Source: Isotricha intestinalis (taxonomy: Eukaryota > Ciliophora > Litostomatea > Vestibuliferida > Isotrichidae). Taken from it: DNA of 29,555 nucleotides. The notes under the pieces are model-generated. The model was not told the origin of the DNA. It made no database searches and saw only the letters and a program-made list of their open reading frames with translations. The stretch's first letter is position 1; the number at the start of each line of letters is the position of its first letter. The DNA lies in NCBI GenBank assembly GCA_023807065.1, contig JAJJLU010003817.1, positions 1 to 29,555 of the forward strand, given 5' to 3'. A program made the translations under genes and the position numbers. Positions 8,452 through 17,400 of this stretch are shown piece by piece.

Positions 8452-11400
8452 ATGTTGATTTTGAATATAATATTGATAATATTCATAAAGTTTGTAATAC
8501 TAGTAAAAATATTTCCAGGAGATTATTTAGATTATGATAGTAATTTTGAAGATGAAAACATAAATGAATTTGAACAATATCATCATATAGTGGCAGCTCA
8601 TTCTGCTTTAAGCGATTATACAGATGAATATTCAGGAATACATTACATCTCACTTTTTTGTGTTACTCGTGGTAAATATAGTTATGGTAGTGGAAATATT
8701 TATTCAATTTTAAATCAATTACTTCCTGAATATAAAGAAAAAACAAGATTATTAGGTTTAATAACAAATGGATGTGCTTATAAATCTGATAGTAGTTATA
8801 ATAATTTTCCAGTTAAAGAAAAAAGGGAAGATTCTAATATTAGTTATTCTGCAATTTTTAGATTAGCAAATACATATGAATATGATATGAATATTACAAT
8901 AGACTTTTGTAGTAATTATTATCCTTCAAGTGGTTGTTTAAATTCATCTGAATTACAAATTCCATCTCAAGGGTTTATTAAATATCATTTAAAATGGGAT
9001 GATAATTATGTATCATTTAAAGGTGAAGATGATACTGAATTTGATAAAAGAATAGCAAAACCTGAAAATCATTCTTTTATTGTTATTCAAAATTTAGATC
9101 CTCCGGTAGAGCCATTTCCAGTAATATATTTAACAAGTATGTTACTTAGAGTAGAAATGTTTAAATACAAATTAGCTTTATCTGGAAATAGAATGAATTA
9201 TTGTAATGGTAATGGATGCATAAATACTTTTTATTGTGTTACATCTTCAGGACTAAACTATTGTACCAATTCTTATTATCATGAACCATGTTATTTAAAA
9301 GGATGTATTCCTGGTGCTTTTTGTGATTCAGAGGATGATGCTTTTTTATGTAGAGAATGTGATATAAGATGTAGAACTTGTAGTAGTACTAAACCTTCTC
9401 ATTGTACAAGTTGTTATAATACAGCAGTCTCACCTCAATGGTATACTTATAATCAATTTTCTTCCCAACGATGTACTCATGAATATATTCCTTTTAATAA
9501 ATTTCATGATTTTGAAGTCAAAATTCCTTTATTATTAAATTATAGAGCAACAATTGAATTTTGGATGTTCATTGTTAATCCTGAAAAAATGAGTGATTCT
9601 ATTTTACATTCATCATATTCTGCTTTTATATTTAAAAAATTCTTTACAATTGTTATTTATCATAATATTATAAATATTAAAAATGTAGAAGTCACTTTTC
9701 TTCCTTTTGAAAATCTTTATCCTTATAGTAAAAACATTGCTAATGAAGATCAATTTTATCAATATTATACTAATAATTATGGTCGTGATTATCAATATGT
9801 TACAAAAATGTTTAATGGAATAACATCTAAGTGGTGTTATGTTAGAGTTGGATTTAGTTATACACATAAAAAAATGTTTGTTAATGAAGTTGAGAAAGAT
9901 TTAAATTATCCTAAATTTTATAATCATGAAGATATAACATATCAATCTTTTTTGAGAACATTTTATAGAAAAAATGAAAAAGGAATTTTAAGAGTTCAAG
10001 GATTTCAATATGTAAATACAGATTTTTATATTAGAAATTTTAATGTATATGCTGATTATTTAAATATAAATATTAATAATCCAAATTATTTTTATATGCA
10101 TAATCTAACTATCATTTCTATTTCAAGCTTGCTTTTTTCAATTCCATTTAATGATATTTTAATCTCAAATGAATCATATGAATCAACTTTTACATCTTAT
10201 GATTATAGTAATCAATTTACAGAAGGTTCTTCACCCAATCAAGTATTAAAACAAACTCAAAAATTTCAATTAATTCCATCAAATGATTTAAAGCCTTCTA
10301 AAAATTTTAGAAGAATTAAATTTCTAAATGGAGGAGTAAATAAAGAATATTCAACTACAGATCTGAAAACATTAAACGTGATAAAATGTGGAAATTCAAC
10401 AAATGGATTGAATTTCTGTTATGATGAATATACACCATATTCATGTAAAGAGAATTATAATTTATTTTTCTTTATTGATTATACAACAATAATAAATTAT
10501 CCTCCAGAACAAGAAAATTTAGAAGAAGAAAATGAAGAAGAACAAAATCTAGAAGAAGAAGAACAAGAAGAACAAGAAGAACAAGAAGAACAAGAAGAAG
10601 AAGAAACAGAAGAATGGATTCCAGAATATTTAAAAAATGTAAAATGTGTTAAAGAATGTAAATATCCAAATTTGGATGGAACAAAAGATATAGAATTTAT
10701 GAGATTACCCAGTATTAAAATTAATCAAAATACTAGATTACCAATAAATTCAGATATATGTAATTATCAATGTGATGAAAATGTTATTTTTTGTCCTTAT
10801 GAAAGTGATATGTATCATTCATCATCTTCAATCAATTATATGCAACAATTTAAATGTAAAGAAGGATTTACTACTTTATTTTATCAATGTTTAAATGAAA
10901 GTGAATACTTAGTTAAAAATAGTGGTTTACAATTTTCAAGTACCTATAGAACAAAATCTATATATTTTCCTTTGGTAAAAGAAAATGAAAGTCCAATTTC
11001 AAATTATATAGTTCAAATGTGGTTTCATCCTGATCTATTAACTCAAAAAAATCCACCTATATATAAACAATTTATTTTTCTTTCAGATACAATACAAATT
11101 TATTTCGATTATGATATGCAACAATATGTTTTGAAATCACTCACAAATAATTTAATTTCAATTAATGAATTAGGTATGAATATTTATTATTATGGATGGA
11201 ATCATTTGATTATTATATCTAAAACTATTCATAGAAATAATGCTTATTATACTCAATTTAATGTTTCTCTTACTAATTCTTTTTCTAATGTTGATTTAGT
11301 AAATGGAATAAATACAATTAGTAAAATTTGTTTTTGTAATATAGATGAAAATTGTTGTGGAAGTGAAACAAATGCTACATGGTTAGATATGTTTGTAAAA

Positions 11401-14400
11401 GATCTTAAACTATGGGATGCTCGTTATGTTGCTTCAAAATCTTTATTTGATTTTCAAAAATTTTCTTATGTCATTCCTGGAGGATTAATTCATTGGTATA
11501 AATTAGATGTTCAAAATTTAAATAATAATGAAATTATATGTCAAGTAGATAATAATTATAAAGCAGAATTCCCTTATGATAATTTCTTTTTAAATCCATA
11601 TAATGATCAAAATTATAATTATGGTTTTAACTTTAATTGGAATGATATTCATTTTCCTAAATATATAAAAGATACATTAATTTTAGAAGAGAAAAATGCA
11701 GTAAATATATCATCGACAGGTGAATGTAATGAAGGATGTTTAAAATGTTATGGGGAATCAAAAAATAATTGTTTTGAATGTCAAGAAAATTACTCATTGA
11801 ATGGTGCTACTTGTACTTTAAATAGAGAATTTGATGCTTATTTTTATTATTTAAATCCTCTTCATAAAACTGATAATCCAAGCGAAGACAATGATGAATT
11901 TGAATTAGATTTTTCTGATTTAAATTTAGATGAATATTATGGTTTAACCATTTTTTTTTATATGAAAGTTTATGGATTTACTGTTGAACAAATGAATAAG
12001 TATAAAATAGATGGAAATCCTATTTTCGATATTATTTATTTTTTAAAAGATTATTCATTTAAATTATCATATGATTCTGATGAAGAATCACTAAAACTTA
12101 TATTAAATAATGAAATTCAATTTAAATATCAAAATTTTCTTCAAAAAATGTCAATTTGGATTCCTGTTTCAATTTCTGCTTTTCGTTCAAAAGATTTAAC
12201 ATTACAAAAACATTTTGTAGCTATGACTGTCCATGACACTCCATTAGAATATTATTTTTCAGATTTAGCGAACAAAGAATATAAAAAATTTTCATTTGAT
12301 ACATTTAAATTTGCAAAAAATATGATAGGCCATATAAGTGATATAACTTTGTTTAATTCTTTTATTATAAATGCTTTTGGTTATGCTCTTCATAAGGACA
12401 ATCCAAATAGTATTTTTTCAGAAAATCCAAATGGTTTAAATATGATAATAAAGCAATTTCCTTTGAAATATAAAAAAGAATCATCTAAAATTTACAACGA
12501 AAAAAATGAGATTATAGGAGTTTCTGAATGGGAAAATACTATTAAACATTGTTTAGATGAAATATCATATATTGAAAATATAAATGAAAATATTAAAAGT
12601 AGGGCTCAGTGTACTGAAGATTATCTTGCATATACAGATCAAGATTGTAAAGATAAAGAATATGTAAACTTTAATACTGAATATTTACCACCTAACTGTG
12701 TTGAAGGTGCTTCTAAATGCAGTGATATAGATCAAATTATTCATTCCACCGTTTCTTGTGATTATATGTTAGCTTCTTGTGATAATTGGTCTGTTAATAG
12801 TATAAGAAATTTAATCTTTTTATATGAAATAAGAACAAAATATTATATTATATGTGGGAGTGCTAATGGTTTGGATATGGCAAGATTTAAAGAAAACACA
12901 GTTCCAAATATATTATCACCTGTTGATGAATTTAAAATGGAATTTTGGTTTTTATCTCAAAGTTATGTTGGAAATAATTTTGGAGAATTAACTATTCATT
13001 GGACTGGTCATGTCAAAATTAAAGTATCTTATGATCCAGCAATAGATAAATATTCAGCTTTATGTGTTGGATTAGATTCAAATGATAATGAAGTATCATT
13101 CACTTATCAATCTTCTCTATTAAAAGATAATAAATGGAGATATGTTGTTTGCGGTGTTCACATTCAAAAAAATGAAATTTATATTACAAATTTACAAAAG
13201 GAAAACCAAGGCCCAAATTGTAGAAAAAGTTTAACTACTATAAATATTCCAACTAATGATTTAACTACATTATCAGTGAGTGAAAATTCAAGAATAAATT
13301 TTGGAGTGACTTATATAAAAGAATTAAGATTATGGAAATGTTATGAATGTTCATCAGATAGAGCTTTTGTATTATTTGATAGAGACGATCATGGTTTTGA
13401 TAATGTAATACATTATTTTAAATTTGAAAACTCATCAGGTTTACTTAAAGACTATAAAAATAATATATATACAGGAGATGAAAATGTACAAGTTCAATTT
13501 GAAACAAAAGATGATTTTAATGGTTATGGATTATTACTTTCAATACCAGATGTTCCAAATTGTAATGAAGGAGGATTATTATATTACTCTTTAAAAACCG
13601 GTGAAGGATGTGATATATTAACAAATTTTAATACATTTAAAAATGATGTTGTTTTCCCTGATATTCCAGCTTCAAGAGCTAATAGATATACTATGGATTT
13701 TTGGTTTTATGTTGAAAATGCAGATGATTTTACTAAAGGATTTAATATGATTTATGAAGATCATATAACTATTTCTTCTTATTCTAAAGATAAAAGTGAA
13801 ATAGATTTAATTGTTTATTGCTTTCCTCAAGGTTATAGAACTACTATGCAAGATGTTTTTTCAGATGATATTTTGCAAAAGTTTAATATGGCCCAAAATA
13901 AAGTAAGTTATACTTATTCTGATGGATATTCAAAATGGAATTATGTTAGATGTGGATATTCTTATGATTTACAGAAATATTATATTAATGATGAACCAGA
14001 AATAAATATTCAAAGTGAAATCTTTTTCTCCAATCCTAATTTAAAACAGAATGAAAAAAGTTTTAAAATGTTTATGAAAAATATTGTTAAATTAATAATA
14101 AATGTATCAAAAGATAATTTTGTTAGAATTTTTTTCCAAACAATAAACATTTATCGGGACTATATACCTCAAAATATAGATTTAAAATATATAAAAATGA
14201 AAGAATATATAGTTTCATTGTCAAACAATTATTATTATCCTCTTTTATTTGCAGTAGACTTTCCAATTGATTATAATTTTATAACGAATACTTTAAACTA
14301 TTATATTACAGATTATGATTTGATACCAAATACAACACAAAAAATAGCGAATTTCCGTTCTTATACTATTTCTCGTTCATATCCAAGTTATCCATATTAT

Positions 14401-17400
14401 GACCCATTTTTACAATGTGGTATTGGTAAAGTTTATAAATTAGATTCAAATAATTTACCATATTGTGAATATATAAGTGATCCACACAATTGTAATAATG
14501 TAAATTTATTTTGTTTAGATAATCAAAAATTTTTTTGGTGCCCAAAAAACACATATTTAGATATAAATAATTATGTTTGTAATCAAGATTGTCCATCTGG
14601 ATATACAAAACCAAGTGATATCGTTGATGGATATGGAATGTGTTATATTAAAGCAAGTGATTTACATTATTCTTCTTATCCCAATTCAAATAATGATTTA
14701 TTAATGGGAAATTATGAAACTAAATTTGAATGTGAACCTGGATATCTTTTAGTTAATTATCATTGTATAAGAGATGTTTCAAACACTGCTATTTATTTTA
14801 GCAATAAATATTATTTTACAAATACAATTGCTTCTTTCAATAAATTTGGTATCAAGAATTATTATGTTGATTTCTGGGTTATGTTAGATTTAACTGAATC
14901 ATATCGTTATTCAACTGAGAATATTAATAAAGATGAAAATAGATATTATTTATTTATTGCTTTTCCACATTTATTAACAAGATATAAAAAGAATATTCAA
15001 TATATAAATAATTATGTTGTAAATAAAGTAACTAATGTTATAACTATAAACAATTTATTTAATAAATGGAATAGAATTGTCATTGAGAATTACTATGTTG
15101 AAGGAATAAATTTAGTCACTTCATATAAATATGTAAATATTTATCTTAATAATAATTATAAAAGACCTGTAATGTCACTTAAAATTAATAATAATAATGA
15201 TTTTTCTTTATCTCAAATAGCATTTTGTAGTGGAACAAATGATAAATGGTCATCATGTGTTTTAGGTTTAAATACAGGAAATTATAAAGTATATGAAAAT
15301 ATAATTTGGGAAGATGCTTATTATAGAGATATTTCAGTTTGGAATGCTGATTCAACTGGAATTTCATCAATTAATTCTTTTAGAACTGAATTAAACAATT
15401 TATTAACAACTAATATTATTGCTTATTATCCTTTTACTGTTGATACTATTAAATTAGGAAAAATACTTTCTAAAGTAAAATATAAAAATAATGATGTAGA
15501 TTTTGAATTTCGTTATAACACAGAAATTCAATATGATCATACAGCACAAGTTAATTGGGTAAATAATTTTGATATTACAATTCCAAATGAATATATTGTT
15601 TCTATAGATAATTCTTATTATTATGATAAAGATAAATCTCCTTATTTCAGTTTAAATTCAAATTCATATGTTACTAATTCTTGTAGTCCACACTGTAAAA
15701 CATGTTTCAAAGATGGAGATAATTGTATTAATTGTGAAAGTGGATATTTATTAGAAGAAACTAAATGTATGGTTCCTACAAATTATTATTTTAAAACTCC
15801 TGTTGCTAATGGTTCTAATGAACCAATTCAATTTAATTTTGATTTTTCTTCCTTTAATGAAGTCACTTTTATGGTATATATGAAATTTATGGGAGTATTA
15901 GAAGTTAGAGAAGGAATTATTCCTTTGATTTATTTTTATGATAATAAAAATTATTTTGGATGGGATTTTGATAATAATAATTTTATTGTTTTATATAACT
16001 ATTACGAAAATAAGATTTTATTTAGATATAACAATAGTAAATTATCAATTGGGAAATGGTCTTTATATTCATTATCTATTTATCATACTCAATTTTTAGC
16101 ATTTTTCCCTAATATGATACAATTGATGATAGACAATCTATCTCTTTCACCTTTACTAGAAATCAATGATATTCATAAAGAAAAAATATTATATAATAAA
16201 ATATCTTTTTCAAATATTGCTTCTGTTTTATACTATGATTTAAGAATATATAATAAATTCTTTATTGGTGCTTATTCTTTAGGACAAGAATATGATGTTT
16301 CTAGAGAACCTCATTTAACATATTTACAAAAAAGATATATATTAAAGTCAAATTTATATGACAAAAATTGTCTGTCAAATACTGATGTAAATGTAGATTT
16401 AGGAAACACTCAATATTGTATTGGAGATTATAATATATATGATGACATAAATTATGAATGTGTAAGTGGAACAAAGGAAAAATTTAGAATCATTGATAAT
16501 TTAGGAACAACTAGTTCTTGTAATAATTGTAATAATTATTGTAATAGTAAATGCTTTGCTCAAGATATAAAGGGATGTTTATGTTCTTATGATAGTAGTA
16601 AATATTTATTGAGATATATAAAATCAGCTAATATTGATGAAGGAGAAAAAATTTTTTATTGTCAAAAACCAGAATCATTAAATTTAAATGAATTTAGTAA
16701 TATTAAAATTGAAAATATTGCAATTGGGCAATCAACTTCATATATGGTAGAATTTTGGTTTTTTATTCATTCTTATATGAATAATAATAATTTTAAAGGA
16801 GCTTCTATAGAATGGACTCATTTTATTAAAATAAATATAAATACTAATGATATTAATGAAGAATATCTAGACATTTTATGTTATCCTTATTCTGATGAAT
16901 CAAAATATGAAATAAAAGAAGAATTGACTCATAAATTTAATGAATGGAATTATGTAAAATGTATTGTAGATTTCTATAATTTATTATTAACATTAAATAA
17001 CCAATCATCAACAATTACAAATGAAATGATAAATGATATAAAACCTAACCAGCCAAAAACAGGAAAAACAACATTAATATTAAGTGATAATAGTGGGGAT
17101 AATCCATATGGAGTATTCCTCTTAAGAGAATTAAGAATTTGGGAAACAAAATCAAATACTTTTTATGATACTTCTCATATAAATTTAGTTTTAGATTCTA
17201 CACATCCAAATTTAGTTCATTATTATAAAAATTTATATAAAAATAATTTAAATAGACAATATATATTTGATGATAAAAACAACATCAAAACTATATTGAA
17301 TAATTCATTAATTTCTCCATATCCTTATTCTTACCTTCCAGAAAGTTATATTGATTTAATATTATGTGAAGAAGGTGAGACATATAAATTAAATAAAATA

